The translations under genes were made by a program, and so were the position numbers. DNA of 64,000 bases from Salsuginibacillus kocurii DSM 18087. GTDB taxonomy: Bacteria; Bacillota; Bacilli; Bacillales; Marinococcaceae. Location of the stretch: assembly GCF_000377705.1 (NCBI RefSeq), contig NZ_KB898630.1, forward strand, positions 104,485 through 168,484, in the 5' to 3' direction. Below are positions 1-7,872 of the stretch, piece after piece (positions within the stretch are counted from its first letter, which is position 1; each line of letters opens with the position of its first letter). Below the pieces are notes generated by a model, which was not told the DNA's origin, did not search any database, and was given only the letters and a program-made list of their open reading frames with translations.

Positions 1-130
1 GGGATATTTATTGGTTTTGGTAAACGTTGTTGTTCGTTTCAGGCTCCTCCGATACTGACAGACATATGGACAACATCGCTTAACCTTCACCTCGTTAGTT
101 CTCTTCCGCTTCTTCTTCTTTCCTGAGGGC

Positions 131-290
131 GGGTTTAACTGTATACTATAACCTGTAATAAAAAGGTTAATGATTCCTGCGCAAGCTCGCTTTCCGGGAA
201 GAAGTCTCACTTGCTCCGTTCTCGTCAACTGATTTTCACTATAACTTGTAGTGAATGATCTTTTTCAGCAGCCTTCGTCCACAACTCCTG
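131..290 (-). repeat. Intergenic repeat copy A
   Basis: Read on the minus strand, this stretch matches another intergenic stretch at about 46172-46400. Shared blocks include GGCTGCTGAAAAAGA, a block beginning ATTCACTACAA and containing TTATAGTGA, CAGTTGA followed by GAGA, and further on CTTG-GCAGG-ATCAT and ACAGGTTATA. Spacing between blocks differs, so the copies have diverged by indels. The left edge of the window (about 18-50) also carries a TAAACGTTGTTG motif seen at the ends of another element at 27301-27528. No coding function is evident. Confidence 0.6.
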
Positions 291-375
291 CAGCTGTCTC
301 GCGGCAGGTTCAGCTTCATTCAAAAATGTCCGTTAACCGGTGTGCAAAAGAAAAAGGTTATACATTCTCTCTCAT

Positions 376-969
376 TCAACGCTGATAAAGAGTTAATTGT
401 GCTGTTTCGTGTTCGAGGTCAATACTCTCTGCTAACATATAATAATCTTCACTAATATCCATCTCTGCCATTTCTATCTGCAGCATTTCATTTGCAGGAT
501 CAATGTGAAGCCATTCCGGTACATCCCCTTGGCTCTGAACAATCTCAAGTACTTGAGGGCCAGGCAAATTGATCGGCCCAAAGGAGAAAGATTCTTTAGT
601 TAACCGAATATCCCCTTGCTCTGTAGCTTCAGGAATAAATCTCATATCCAGTCCAGCTTCTTGACCTAGAACTGTATATGTATTACTTAACGTTACTCCT
701 TGTTGATCAAATACAACCTCAAATCCTCCAGTATCTTGGGCATTGATAAGCTGATTAAGCTGGGAGAAATTTGTTTCAATCTGTGCTACTGACTGCCCTT
801 GTTCTTCTACTTCTCCCCCGTTATCCGATTCTTCAAGCTGGGACGTTGATGTATCCGAGGTCTCAGGTATCAAGCTTTGGACAGCAACCCAACCGAGAAT
901 AAGGATCAGGAGATTGAGCGATAATAAGAATAAAAAGGCCCACTTCCATCCATTTCGTCGTTGTCTCAC
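376..969 (-). CDS. YpmS-like membrane-anchored protein (DUF2140)
   Basis: A 197-residue protein with one N-terminal membrane segment (about residues 10-32) followed by an acidic linker and an extracytoplasmic domain. Overall architecture and the segment around VVFDQQGVTLSNTY and FSFGPINLPGP resemble the YpmS/DUF2140 family of Bacillus, whose function is not established. The linker is rich in Glu, Asp, Ser and Gln, consistent with a salt-adapted exterior protein. The gene stands alone; a purine-rich GGGGGAAAC precedes the ATG. The family call rests on remembered similarity, not a search. Confidence 0.6.
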   Translation of the reverse strand: MRQRRNGWKWAFLFLLSLNLLILILGWVAVQSLIPETSDTSTSQLEESDNGGEVEEQGQSVAQIETNFSQLNQLINAQDTGGFEVVFDQQGVTLSNTYTVLGQEAGLDMRFIPEATEQGDIRLTKESFSFGPINLPGPQVLEIVQSQGDVPEWLHIDPANEMLQIEMAEMDISEDYYMLAESIDLEHETAQLTLYQR

Positions 970-1109
970 ATTGTTTCCCCCTTTAATGAAGTACGACCTC
1001 CTCGTATTTATCTTACCAAGAAATTAACGGCTTGTATAAGGTTATATAACTATCATTTTTCACTCATGTTTGGTAAAGTATAAATGATATGAATATTGGG
1101 GGTCCAACT

Positions 1110-1292
1110 ATGTTTATCGTTTTATTCGTGTTAGTCTCTTTGTTATATATTTTTCTTATTAATACGATGACCAATGCTTTATGTATACAAAGAGAAATCC
1201 CTGAAGAGCGGGTTCCTAAGGTATTTCGAACGGTGAACGTGCTCATAATGATCTTGCTTACATCCACCTATGTAAAAGTGTTATTTACTTAA
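1110..1292 (+). CDS. small two-helix membrane protein
   Basis: A 60-residue hydrophobic protein with two predicted membrane segments (about residues 1-20 and 42-58) separated by a polar loop containing QREIPEERVPK. I chose the ATG at 1110 rather than the in-frame ATG at 1089 because GGGGG lies just upstream of it at the right distance. A rho-independent terminator follows at 1311. I do not recognise the family; the clean RBS, start, stop and terminator support a real gene. Confidence 0.55.
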   Translation: MFIVLFVLVSLLYIFLINTMTNALCIQREIPEERVPKVFRTVNVLIMILLTSTYVKVLFT

Positions 1293-1310
1293 ACATTATG
1301 TAGAAGCAAA

Positions 1311-1347
1311 AGAGCCGAACTGCCTTGGCAGCTACCGGCTCTTTTTA
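1311..1347. terminator. bidirectional terminator
   Basis: The stem AGAGCCG (1311-1317) pairs with CGGCTCT (1336-1342), with an inner CTGCC/GGCAG stem, and TTTTT follows on the plus strand. On the minus strand TTTT also follows, so it can serve both the small membrane protein and the convergent YjcZ-like gene. Confidence 0.75.
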
Positions 1348-1359
1348 TTGCTTTCATTT

Positions 1360-1443
1360 TTAGCACCACGCCGCTCCAATTATCACCAATAAAATAAAAA
1401 GAACGACGATGAGCGCAAAATTCGATTGATAGCCGTAGCCCAT
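1360..1443 (-). CDS. YjcZ-family sporulation microprotein, copy 1
   Basis: A 27-residue protein: an N-terminal MGYGYQSNFA followed by a hydrophobic segment (IVVLFILLVIIGA) ending in AWC. This Gly/Tyr start plus 'FALIVVLFILLVIIGA' core is the hallmark of the YjcZ family of tiny sporulation proteins in Bacillus. An AAGGTGGTGAGA ribosome binding site precedes the ATG. It lies directly downstream of a paralogous copy on the same strand, suggesting tandem duplication. Function in spores is unknown. Confidence 0.85.
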   Translation of the reverse strand: MGYGYQSNFALIVVLFILLVIIGAAWC

Positions 1444-1478
1444 AGTCTCACCACCTTCTTACTTTTTTAGTTACAAGT

Positions 1479-1562
1479 TTAATACCAGGAAGCGCCGACA
1501 ATGACTAGGAGGATAAACAAAACTACAATAAGCGCAAATCCTCCATGATATCCTTTTGACAT
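1479..1562 (-). CDS. YjcZ-family sporulation microprotein, copy 2
   Basis: A 27-residue paralogue of the neighbouring microprotein: MSKGYHGGFA, then a hydrophobic segment LIVVLFILLVIVGA and the end SWY. The hydrophobic core differs from copy 1 at only one position (V for I), while the N-terminus has changed from GYQSN to GYHGG. A strong GGGAGGTGG ribosome binding site precedes the ATG. The two genes are 35 nt apart and probably co-transcribed, with this one first. The protein is likely membrane- or spore-coat-associated (inference from the family). Confidence 0.85.
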   Translation of the reverse strand: MSKGYHGGFALIVVLFILLVIVGASWY

Positions 1563-1637
1563 CGTGCCACCTCCCTCATACCGAGTTATCCTTATCCTAT
1601 GAAAAGTACCTACAAAGAGGTTAGGCTTCTGTCTCCG

Positions 1638-1658
1638 CTTGGAAAATGTTTTTCCAAG
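1638..1658. promoter_or_regulatory. 21-bp palindrome upstream of prsA (candidate operator)
   Basis: CTTGGAAAA (1638-1646) and TTTTCCAAG (1650-1658) form a perfect 9-bp inverted repeat around a 3-nt centre. A possible -10 hexamer TATAGT lies at 1675-1680, and the right arm overlaps where a -35 would sit (TTCCAA at 1652-1657, 17 nt from it). The position suggests a repressor or activator site for prsA; the regulator is unknown. Confidence 0.5.
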
Positions 1659-1728
1659 TTTAAGTTATTTATGGTATAGTTAAACTTGCTTTAAGTAATT
1701 CAAGATATATGTTAAGGAGTGGGGAACG

Positions 1729-2667
1729 ATGCATCATCGTTTATTGCTTAGTTTGGGGCTTGCCGGCACACTTTTTCTTGTAGGTTGTACAGATAATGAT
1801 AATAATGAAGACGCTTCAGACGAGCAAACAGAAAACGCAGAGGTTGAAGAAAATGGGGCGGGAAGTTCAGAAGCTATCGCCGAAGTTGGCGACCTAACCC
1901 TAACCGAAGATGAGTTTAATGAAGAACTAAGAGACCGTCACGGTTCGCAAGTACTAAATGACTTGGTCCAAACATTAGTGCTAAGAGACAAGGCTGATGA
2001 AATGGATATATCAGATGAGGAAGTCGAAGAAGAACTTGATGACTTTCGCGAACAACTTGGGGCGGAAGATGATGATGAATTACTTGAACTGCTTGAGGTT
2101 CAATTCCAGATCTCAGTCGACTCCATAGATGAACTTAAAGAAGAATTTATGAAGCCACAAATTGTATTACAAGAGTTGGCTGCTGAAGATGTTGATATTT
2201 CTGAAGAAGAAAAGGAAGCATATTTTGAAGAGAACGAAGAGGACTTAGTTGAAGTAGAAGCTAGACATATTTTGTTAGAAGATGAAGAGACAGCACTAGA
2301 ACTAATAGCTCAGCTTGAAGAAGGAGCTGACTTCGGCGAGTTGGCCGAAGAGTACTCCGAAGACCCTGGATCTGCGGCCGAAGGAGGAGAACTTGGCTCC
2401 TTTGGACGAGGCACAATGGTTAGTGAATTTGAAGACACTGCTTTTGACCTCGAGCCTGGTGAAGTAAGTGAACCGGTGGAGTCCGAACATGGGTATCATA
2501 TTATTGAAGTATTAAACATTCAAGACAGCTATGAAGAACTGGATGAAAATATTGAACGAATCCTAGAAGAAGAACAAACGCGCTCAGGGGAGGAAATCCT
2601 TCTTGAGCTGCTTGAAGACACTGATGTTCAAGTAAATGAAGAATATGAAGATTGGCTTCAATATTAG
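1729..2667 (+). CDS. prsA: PrsA foldase lipoprotein (peptidyl-prolyl cis-trans isomerase)
   Basis: This membrane-anchored lipoprotein helps secreted proteins fold after Sec export on the outer face of the membrane. The 312-residue protein has a signal peptide ending in the lipobox LVGC, with the lipidated Cys at residue 20, an N-terminal SurA-like helical part, and a parvulin domain at about residues 175-270 (ARHILLED, GGELGSFGRGTM, HGYHIIEV). The chain is extremely rich in Glu and Asp, even for PrsA. An AAGGAGTGGGG ribosome binding site precedes the ATG. A perfect palindrome lies upstream and a strong terminator downstream. The genes for YhaL and YhaM follow convergently, as in the B. subtilis yha region, and a CssRS secretion-stress system lies nearby. 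Confidence 0.95.
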   Translation: MHHRLLLSLGLAGTLFLVGCTDNDNNEDASDEQTENAEVEENGAGSSEAIAEVGDLTLTEDEFNEELRDRHGSQVLNDLVQTLVLRDKADEMDISDEEVEEELDDFREQLGAEDDDELLELLEVQFQISVDSIDELKEEFMKPQIVLQELAAEDVDISEEEKEAYFEENEEDLVEVEARHILLEDEETALELIAQLEEGADFGELAEEYSEDPGSAAEGGELGSFGRGTMVSEFEDTAFDLEPGEVSEPVESEHGYHIIEVLNIQDSYEELDENIERILEEEQTRSGEEILLELLEDTDVQVNEEYEDWLQY

Positions 2668-2698
2668 TTCAATTTAAACGCGAACCCTGCCTATAACT

Positions 2699-2742
2699 AA
2701 AGGTGTCCTGTTGGTCTATACAAACCGACAGGACACCTTTTT
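2699..2742. terminator. bidirectional terminator between prsA and yhaL
   Basis: AAAGGTGTCCTGT (2699-2711) pairs perfectly with ACAGGACACCTTT, followed by TTT on the plus strand and preceded by A-rich sequence that serves the minus strand. It separates two convergent genes. Confidence 0.85.
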
Positions 2743-3010
2743 AATTGGAGATATCTCGTTCTCTCTTCTTTTCCTCTAACCGTCTAATGTAAACATTCCC
2801 CTCTTGTTCTATCCATTGTGTATCCACAGCTGCAGCTTCTGCTTGTCGTTTAGCACGCAGCCACATGATTCCACTTACTAAAGCAGCAAGCATAACAGCA
2901 TATACCCATATTGGTGTAGCAAGAGGAGCTGCTGAAAAACGTTGCAAAGTCACAAGCACGAGAAATAGTACAATTACAGAGAAAAGGAAACGTTTCGTCC
3001 GCTTATTCAC
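2741..3010 (-). CDS. yhaL: YhaL-like sporulation membrane protein
   Basis: A small protein with two hydrophobic segments in its first 55 residues and a charged C-terminal tail ending KKRERDISN. Its place between prsA and yhaM matches YhaL of B. subtilis, a sporulation protein of unknown mechanism. I chose the GTG at 3010 because GGGGGGATGG lies at proper spacing; an in-frame ATG at 3031 would add seven residues but has no clear ribosome binding site and is itself followed by the purine tract. The identification relies mostly on synteny and size. Confidence 0.7.
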   Translation of the reverse strand: MNKRTKRFLFSVIVLFLVLVTLQRFSAAPLATPIWVYAVMLAALVSGIMWLRAKRQAEAAAVDTQWIEQEGNVYIRRLEEKKRERDISN

Positions 3011-3086
3011 CTGTCCATCCCCCCATATCATTCATATCATCATTCGTATGAAGCAAAAGGACAAGTTATGCTCTTATCTCGCCATT

Positions 3087-4046
3087 CTATTCCTGTGAAG
3101 TTGATGAAGAAAAAGACGGTTTATAAAATTGACGATTTTCCATAGCAAAAATCCGTTCAGAAAAAGAGCCTGGGTCCACCGTTTCCAATGCTTGTTCTAG
3201 CATATTCATGCGGGCGTCAATATTATCGATGTAATGTAGCATCTCCGCTTCCTTAATCAATGGAACTTTTGGACTTCCCCATTCTCCTTTGCCATGATGA
3301 CTTAAAATCATATGTTGCAGCATAAGTGGTTCTTCCCCTTGAATATTCAATTCAGTCGCAGCCTTTTCAATTTCAGCTGACATGATTGAAATGTGGCCAA
3401 TAAGGTTACCTTCTAGCGTGTAGGCAGTATCAATTGGTCCAGTAAGCTCCCTTGTTTTTCCGAGGTCATGCAAAATCACGCCACTGTACAATAAATCAGC
3501 ATCAAGTGTTGGATAAAGTTGGACAAGAGCTTTGCTGAGGTGGAGCATGCTGATAACATGATAAGCTAAGCCACTCATAAATTCATGGTGGTTTTTTGTG
3601 GCCGCAGGTGAGGTCTTAAACGCCTCTTGATATTTTTTCAAGATATGCCGGGTTAAGCGTTGGAGATTAGGATTTTTCATATCAAATATGTACTCTTGTA
3701 CTGTCTCAAACATTGCTTCAGCATCAAGCGGGGCCGCCTTAACAAAATCCGTGATATTTACTTGGTCAAGGTTATTCACGGGCCGGATTTTAGCAATTTT
3801 CAGCTGCATCCGTCCTTTAAAATCAATTACTTCCCCTGCGATATGAACAATCGTTCTGGCCTGGAATATTCCTTCATCCTCCGGTGTTACTCCCCAAAGC
3901 TTCGCTTCAATGTCTCCGGATTTATCACTTAACATCAGGGTAAGGAAGGGCTTTTGATTACTCGCAATCCCTCTTGTTGAAGCACGTATAAGCGCGTATT
4001 GATCTACTTTTTCACCAACTTTTTTTAATCGAATACCTTCAGCCAT
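3087..4046 (-). CDS. yhaM: 3'-5' exoribonuclease YhaM
   Basis: YhaM trims single-stranded RNA from the 3' end and takes part in RNA turnover in the cytoplasm. The 319-residue protein has an N-terminal OB-fold region (about residues 15-100, with [13 protein letters not shown]) and a C-terminal HD-type phosphohydrolase domain with the metal-binding pair in [12 protein letters not shown] and a later [11 protein letters not shown] segment. Length and domain order match the Bacillus family. It is adjacent to yhaL and prsA as in B. subtilis. An AAGGAGCC ribosome binding site precedes the ATG. Confidence 0.95.
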   Translation of the reverse strand: MAEGIRLKKVGEKVDQYALIRASTRGIASNQKPFLTLMLSDKSGDIEAKLWGVTPEDEGIFQARTIVHIAGEVIDFKGRMQLKIAKIRPVNNLDQVNITDFVKAAPLDAEAMFETVQEYIFDMKNPNLQRLTRHILKKYQEAFKTSPAATKNHHEFMSGLAYHVISMLHLSKALVQLYPTLDADLLYSGVILHDLGKTRELTGPIDTAYTLEGNLIGHISIMSAEIEKAATELNIQGEEPLMLQHMILSHHGKGEWGSPKVPLIKEAEMLHYIDNIDARMNMLEQALETVDPGSFSERIFAMENRQFYKPSFSSSTSQE

Positions 4047-4330
4047 AACAGGCTCCTTTCCAGTTTTTCTTTTTCCATTTATATACGGTTTCTAACTTTT
4101 GTATTATAGCATAATTTCCCTTTAGACTATTAGGGCTGACCCCTGTGGCGGTTCTCGGCACTAACAGTTGGAATACTTGCTTTCACCTCAGGCCCACCTG
4201 CGTCATTAGTTTCACCTGCACTGCAGTGGCTGGATACCTTTCACCTTCTAAACTCATTTTTTTAAAGAACCCCATTGTTTCAGTACAGGCTTAAGGTCTT
4301 CTCGAAGAACAGGCTTACCTCATGGTAAAA
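4047..4330. other. intergenic stretch without recognised features
   Basis: About 280 bases between yhaM and the cssS terminator. I see no convincing open reading frame, RNA or strong inverted repeat. Confidence 0.4.
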
Positions 4331-4332
4331 GA

Positions 4333-4365
4333 GGAAACGGACTGTTTCCTTCACAGTCCGTTTCT
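4333..4365 (-). terminator. terminator downstream of cssS
   Basis: AAACGGACTG pairs with CAGTCCGTTT around a 9-nt loop (TTTCCTTCA), with T-rich sequence on both outer sides. It lies immediately after the histidine kinase stop codon on the minus strand. Confidence 0.75.
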
Positions 4366-4366
4366 A

Positions 4367-5737
4367 TTATTCTTTTAAAGAACGCGGAATATAAATTCGA
4401 AAAGCAACGCCACGTTCCGTATTACGAACTTCGTGAGACCCTTGATGAAGCTCGGCAATACGTTTAACAATGGCAAGTCCAAGACCATACTGGCCCTTGT
4501 TACCTTTACGGAAAGGGTCAAACAAGTGGGCAAGCTCTTCTGCTGGAATGGGCTCTCCATCATTTTCTACTGTCAGCATAATATCTGCCTTTCGACGTTC
4601 AGCCCGCATCCATATTGTACTCTCGGCATAACGAATCCCATTTTCTACTAGGTTATCAAGCAACACTTCAATATGCTCAGCATCTCCATAAAAGGTAACG
4701 TCAGGGCCTTCGATATGAAAGTGCAAATCATCGCGTTGGACTCGAAACCGGTCTTCTACATGGTAAGCTAACGCCCCAAAAGTTAATGCTTCTAAGTTAA
4801 TCGTATCGTTTTTCAGAGCGTCTAGTTTCGTAAAGTAAAGCATATCCCTAACCCGCTTATCCATTCGATTCGCTTCTTCTAAGATGACATCCATTGTCGC
4901 TTCCATATCCTTTTTAGGCAAAATACCATCTTTTACAGATTGTGCATACGTTTTAACAACCATAATTGGTGTTTTCAACTCATGCGAGGCATGCTGTATA
5001 AACGTTTTTTGCGATCGATCATACCGAATTAAGTTTTGCCTCATGCTTTCAAATTGATCAGACAACTTTTTGAAATCATCATCCCCTTCCCAATGGAAAG
5101 GTTCTTTCCAATTTCGTTTTGCAATCTGCTCAAAATGGTTCCCTAAAAGACGAAGAGGTTGTCTTAGATAACGTTTCAACCAAATAGCAGGAAGAAGACT
5201 TAAGGCCCCGGCAATTAACAGTAAGTAAATCAGCCGTTCATATAATCGGTCCACCATTAAATCTCGATATGTATCCCACATATACGAAATTTGAAAAGCT
5301 TCTTCCTCTTCACCTTCTTCGTTTTCATCTTCTATTTTTGTAATAACATAAAATAACGTAGCTCCACTATAAGTCAATTCATAACGGCCGCGTTCAGTTT
5401 CTTGATTGACAGCATTAGAGACCATTTCTCGTAAAACATTATCAGGAACCGGGTCGCCGCGCTGTGTCCCAAATTGATTATCAAACAAAAATAAATGACC
5501 GACTGCCCGTTCTGCTTCGCGCCGTTCGGTAAAGTCCAATTCCGACTCCGGGGGCGAAAAATAATCACTAAATGGATTAGCATAACGAGCTTGTTCCTGT
5601 TCAATAATTCGATACGTTTCTTCAGTAAGGGTTCCACTAATAGAAATGGGATAAACAATAACTACCGTCAAACCTAACAATACGATGAGGGCAATAAACG
5701 AGAGCCAAATTCGTCTCGTTAAATTTAACTTAATCAT
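4367..5737 (-). CDS. cssS: CssS-type secretion-stress sensor histidine kinase
   Basis: A membrane sensor kinase of the two-component type. The 456-residue protein has a membrane helix at residues 10-32, an extracytoplasmic domain of about 130 residues, a second helix near residues 170-195, a HAMP-like linker, the phosphoacceptor box HASHELKTPIM and an ATP-binding domain (VENGIRYAE, FDPFRKGNKGQYGLGLAIV). Segments such as LTEETYRIIEQEQ and the PAIWLKRYL after the second helix resemble B. subtilis CssS, which senses misfolded exported proteins. It overlaps its response regulator by 4 nt and lies near the secretion foldase PrsA, which fits the assignment. Confidence 0.85.
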   Translation of the reverse strand: MIKLNLTRRIWLSFIALIVLLGLTVVIVYPISISGTLTEETYRIIEQEQARYANPFSDYFSPPESELDFTERREAERAVGHLFLFDNQFGTQRGDPVPDNVLREMVSNAVNQETERGRYELTYSGATLFYVITKIEDENEEGEEEEAFQISYMWDTYRDLMVDRLYERLIYLLLIAGALSLLPAIWLKRYLRQPLRLLGNHFEQIAKRNWKEPFHWEGDDDFKKLSDQFESMRQNLIRYDRSQKTFIQHASHELKTPIMVVKTYAQSVKDGILPKKDMEATMDVILEEANRMDKRVRDMLYFTKLDALKNDTINLEALTFGALAYHVEDRFRVQRDDLHFHIEGPDVTFYGDAEHIEVLLDNLVENGIRYAESTIWMRAERRKADIMLTVENDGEPIPAEELAHLFDPFRKGNKGQYGLGLAIVKRIAELHQGSHEVRNTERGVAFRIYIPRSLKE

Positions 5738-6417
5738 GAGGATAAAACTCTGTAACCAAACCCGTACAGTGTCTCCAAATGAATCCGAGGCATTTTCTTC
5801 CGCACCCGGCGGACGACATCGTCAACTGCACGTTCCGAGCCAAAATAATTTTCGCCCCAAACGCGTTCGATAATATCTTCTCTAGATAAGGCCTTCCCAA
5901 TTTGGGCAGTTAAAAGTAGGATCAAATCCATCTCTTTCGTCGTTAAATCGACCAGGTCATTGTCATTCTCTCCATCTTCGACTGTTCTTGCATCTGGGTC
6001 GATGAAGTAATTATTTAGCTCGATTTTGTTTGATTCCCCGCTCTCTTCTGCATACACCCGTGATAACAACTTCTTCGCACGGATAATTAATTCTTGAGGA
6101 AGAAATGGCTTAGCAAGGTAATCATCACTTCCCATTTCCAGCCCGAGGACACGGTCTAAGTCCTGGTCGCGAGCAGAAATAAAAATCACTGGAATATCGC
6201 CTTGTTTTTCACGAATACTCTTTAGAATCTGGTAGCCATCTGTTCCAGGCAGCATAATATCAAGCACCCAAAGATGCGGCGTTTCTTCTACTGCGTTTTG
6301 GGCAGAGTCTCCGTCGGGATAGACACGTACTTCCCAGCCCTCTTTTTCCATATATGCTTTTAACGCTTCCGTTAAATTCTCTTCATCTTCAACTAAAAAA
6401 ATTTTGTATTCACCCAT
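5734..6417 (-). CDS. cssR: CssR-type response regulator (OmpR family)
   Basis: A 227-residue response regulator: receiver domain with acidic pocket at E10, D11 and phosphoacceptor D53 in LDIMLPGTDGY, and a C-terminal winged-helix DNA-binding domain (TTKEMDLILLL, VDDVVRRVRKKM, ETLYGFGYRVLSS). The wording of the receiver (PHLWVLDIMLPGTDGY, PVIFISARDQDLDRVLGLE) is very close to B. subtilis CssR, which activates quality-control proteases on secretion stress. It is the first gene of a two-gene operon with the kinase. No obvious binding sites were located for it in this window. Confidence 0.88.
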   Translation of the reverse strand: MGEYKIFLVEDEENLTEALKAYMEKEGWEVRVYPDGDSAQNAVEETPHLWVLDIMLPGTDGYQILKSIREKQGDIPVIFISARDQDLDRVLGLEMGSDDYLAKPFLPQELIIRAKKLLSRVYAEESGESNKIELNNYFIDPDARTVEDGENDNDLVDLTTKEMDLILLLTAQIGKALSREDIIERVWGENYFGSERAVDDVVRRVRKKMPRIHLETLYGFGYRVLSS

Positions 6418-6624
6418 GTCCTCGTATCCTTTCTATAGAGAAGTAACGATTTATTGATTGAGCGCTATTATTCACTATGATTTCTTTATACCATACATTG
6501 CTTTCTTGCAACAGGTTTTCTATCATTAATTTAAGGCTACCACAGCGAAGAGGTGTAGATAAAATAAGAGAAACACCTGAAGATGGTTAAAAAGAGAGAG
6601 AAAACCGTCCAAAGGGGGAGAACC

Positions 6625-7539
6625 ATGAACGTATATACCGCCTATGTAATGACAATTGCTGCAACAACCTGTTGGGGATTGACCGGTTTATTTGTTAGTG
6701 GCTTACACGAAGCAGGATTTAGCTCGTTAGAAGTGGTAACCATTCGTTTATCGGTATCTACAATCGTCTTATTCCTTCTAATCAGTATCTTTGCTCCCCG
6801 CTACTTAAAGATCCAAATGAAACATCTGCCTTTTCTCGCCGCACTTGGAATTGTCAGTCTTTCGTTTTTTAATTGGGCGTATTTTACAGTCATTGAACAA
6901 GCCAGTTTATCAATCGCTGTCGTACTTTTGTACACTAGTCCAATTTTTGCGGCAATTCTTGCCCGTGTTTTTTTTAATGAGCCCTTGACCAAACAAAAAG
7001 CAGCAGCCCTTGTTCTAACATTTATCGGCTGTGCCTTTGTGGTAGGGTATTTCCCGGGAGGAAACTTGGATATCACTCCAGTTACACTAGTAATTGGTAT
7101 TTTATCAGGATTTTTCTGTTCACTATACAGCATCATTGGCAAAGCAGTGAGTCGGTATTATCATACCCTTACTATTACAACTTACGCCATGTTTACGGGA
7201 ACTCTTTTTATGTTCCCACTAAGTCGAGTGTGGGAAGAACCATCTCGGTTTATGAATAACACAGTATGGCTGTATATAATAGCTATCACCTTAATTTCTA
7301 CCCTTTTAGGTTATCTGCTGTATACGTATGCTCTTGCTTTTATCGAATCTAGCCAAGCAACGATCTTTTCAACCATGGAACCTGTTATTGCAATTTTAAT
7401 AGGTGTTACTATTTTAAATGACCCGCTTTCTTCTTTTCAGGTTTTTGGAATCTTCCTCGTTTTATCAGCCATTTTTGTTATGATCATAAGGAAGAAAAAA
7501 CGAAAAGTTACTCCCTATACTTGGGACCAAGCAACTTAA
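6625..7539 (+). CDS. EamA-family (DMT) transporter
   Basis: An integral membrane protein of about 304 residues with ten predicted helices in two repeated EamA halves (first half ends near residue 140 with ALVLTFIGCAFVVGYFPGG, second half near residue 285). Members export or import amino acids, nucleotides or drugs; the substrate cannot be told here. I chose the ATG at 6625 because AAAGGGGGAG sits 5 nt before it; the ORF opens further upstream at 6583 without such a signal. The gene is monocistronic and is divergent from cssRS, with a terminator at 7664. Confidence 0.88.
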   Translation: MNVYTAYVMTIAATTCWGLTGLFVSGLHEAGFSSLEVVTIRLSVSTIVLFLLISIFAPRYLKIQMKHLPFLAALGIVSLSFFNWAYFTVIEQASLSIAVVLLYTSPIFAAILARVFFNEPLTKQKAAALVLTFIGCAFVVGYFPGGNLDITPVTLVIGILSGFFCSLYSIIGKAVSRYYHTLTITTYAMFTGTLFMFPLSRVWEEPSRFMNNTVWLYIIAITLISTLLGYLLYTYALAFIESSQATIFSTMEPVIAILIGVTILNDPLSSFQVFGIFLVLSAIFVMIIRKKKRKVTPYTWDQAT

Positions 7540-7663
7540 TTTGTATAACCTGAAATGTTGCTTCAGAGCCTGTTTGAATAAGTCAGCGCCTGACCATCCT
7601 CTATTCATTTCAGCGTATTAATAACTACGCTCTCCCCCTATCTGTTCAGTGAAGATATATAAA

Positions 7664-7707
7664 AAGCTGTCCAATCTGCCACATTTTCTCGGGCTATTGG
7701 ACAGCTT
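7664..7707 (+). terminator. terminator downstream of EamA transporter
   Basis: AAGCTGTCCAAT pairs perfectly with ATTGGACAGCTT, followed by ATCTTTTTC. It lies about 120 nt after the transporter stop codon. Confidence 0.75.
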
Positions 7708-7872
7708 ATCTTTTTCGTTTGCCTTTTTATGATTCTTTATCTAGCCCTGCTCCGATCCGGTTTCTATTGGAGAGATTCGGACGATAGCAGCGTCAACCGC
7801 TTGGGTATCCCCTGTAATTGAAGAGTGCCTACAATGTCTTTCGTCTCCATGCAAAAAGGTTTACTTAGTTGG

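Noticed and set aside
1064..1267. 67-codon minus-strand frame opposite the small membrane protein
   Set aside because: The opposite-strand frame has the ribosome binding site, two helices and a terminator; this one has none of them.
4433..4651. 72-codon plus-strand frame inside the cssS region
   Set aside because: It is antisense to the well-supported kinase catalytic domain and has no ribosome binding site; a shadow frame.
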